Both the position numbers and the translations under genes were made by a program. Below are positions 63,952-64,000 of a stretch of DNA of 64,000 nt, one piece after another; the first letter of the stretch is position 1, and the number at the start of each line of letters is the position of its first letter. The notes under the pieces were generated by a model. It did not search any database and was not told the origin of the DNA. It was given only the letters and a program-made list of their open reading frames with translations. Source of the stretch: Flagellimonas oceanensis. GTDB taxonomy: Bacteria; Bacteroidota; Bacteroidia; Flavobacteriales; Flavobacteriaceae. The DNA lies in assembly GCF_003992595.1 (NCBI RefSeq), contig NZ_RZNA01000004.1, positions 109,096 through 173,095 on the forward strand. Direction: 5' to 3'.

Positions 63952-64000
63952 ATTCAGTAAATTTAATGATTAAACTTACTGCCCTAATTTTTGGGGTATC

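Larger units (their letters stand above)
51470..64000. mobile_element. Integrated genomic island, left part (continues beyond the window)
   Basis: Begins around the end of the truncated ORF, carries a tyrosine recombinase as its first gene, then an unknown protein, the AbiE/type I restriction operon and a nuclease-like gene broken by an IS. Base composition drops to clearly AT-rich in this stretch. No tRNA target is visible and the right end is outside the window. CAGCT-N6-AGCTG (51472-51487) has the shape of a recombinase core site. Confidence 0.6.
62785..64000 (-). mobile_element. IS3-family insertion sequence (right tip cut by window end)
   Basis: Left tip TGTAGATACCCCGATCTTTA and right end ...TTTTTGGGGTATC at 64000 are inverted repeats (GATACCCC, then TTAGG.CAGT after a short gap). 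Two overlapping frames encode the OrfA and OrfB parts of a DDE transposase, transcribed right to left. If the tips end in TG...CA the element extends about four bases beyond the window; the right target duplication is therefore not visible. Confidence 0.88.

Noticed and set aside
1..64000. CRISPR array, tRNA or rRNA genes
   Set aside because: No regularly spaced repeats, no cloverleaf-like sequence and no rRNA-like sequence was noticed on either strand; a covariance-model scan would be needed to exclude small RNAs.

Overview
The window reads as chromosome of a marine-type Flavobacteriaceae bacterium (Bacteroidota), plausibly near Muricauda/Flagellimonas; the genus is a guess from overall protein resemblance. 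Supporting signs are Bacteroidota promoters (TTG-N19-TAnnTTTG) ahead of asd and of the yceD-rpmF block, few Shine-Dalgarno sites, the yceD-rpmF-fabH-accB-accC block, lipoproteins with short lipoboxes, and large tandem MacB/FtsX-type permeases. No rRNA, tRNA or CRISPR array was seen.

Layout. 1-20.8 kb is mostly core: thymidine kinase and alanine racemase (overlapping), MscL, aspartate-semialdehyde dehydrogenase, a lipoprotein prolyl oligopeptidase, an ABC ATPase, the ribosome-rescue hydrolase ArfB, a small lipoprotein lying between arfB and a decayed second copy of the arfB 3' end, an M14 peptidase, a TauE/SafE permease, a sodium:solute symporter, riboflavin synthase, PdxA, the YceD-L32-FabH-AccB-AccC fatty-acid block and an FAD oxidoreductase.

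20.9-43.5 kb is one 22.5-kb minus-strand operon: TolC-like outer membrane protein, HlyD-like adaptor, ABC ATPase, seven consecutive paralogous ~800-residue permeases, a beta-lactamase-fold serine hydrolase and a second ABC ATPase with altered ABC motifs. A sigma-54-type response regulator, a membrane histidine kinase and a GreA-like protein are encoded divergently from it. A second, oppositely oriented response regulator/kinase pair lies at 48.6-51.0 kb; between the pairs are a four-helix-bundle membrane protein, a small secreted protein and an Rnk-like protein behind a good sigma-54 promoter (GG-N10-GC).

From about 51.5 kb the sequence looks like an integrated island: a short secreted ORF that seems truncated, a tyrosine recombinase, an unknown coiled-coil protein, then a tightly coupled operon of AbiEi-type antitoxin, AbiEii-type nucleotidyltransferase toxin, HsdR, HsdM and HsdS. 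Behind it is an unrecognised gene with a C-terminal PD-(D/E)XK-like motif, interrupted by an IS3-family element that runs to the end of the window. The island genes are visibly more AT-rich than the core. The two most interesting systems are the seven-permease efflux operon with its two-component control, and the AbiE toxin-antitoxin pair built into the front of a type I restriction operon with an extra nuclease-like gene.
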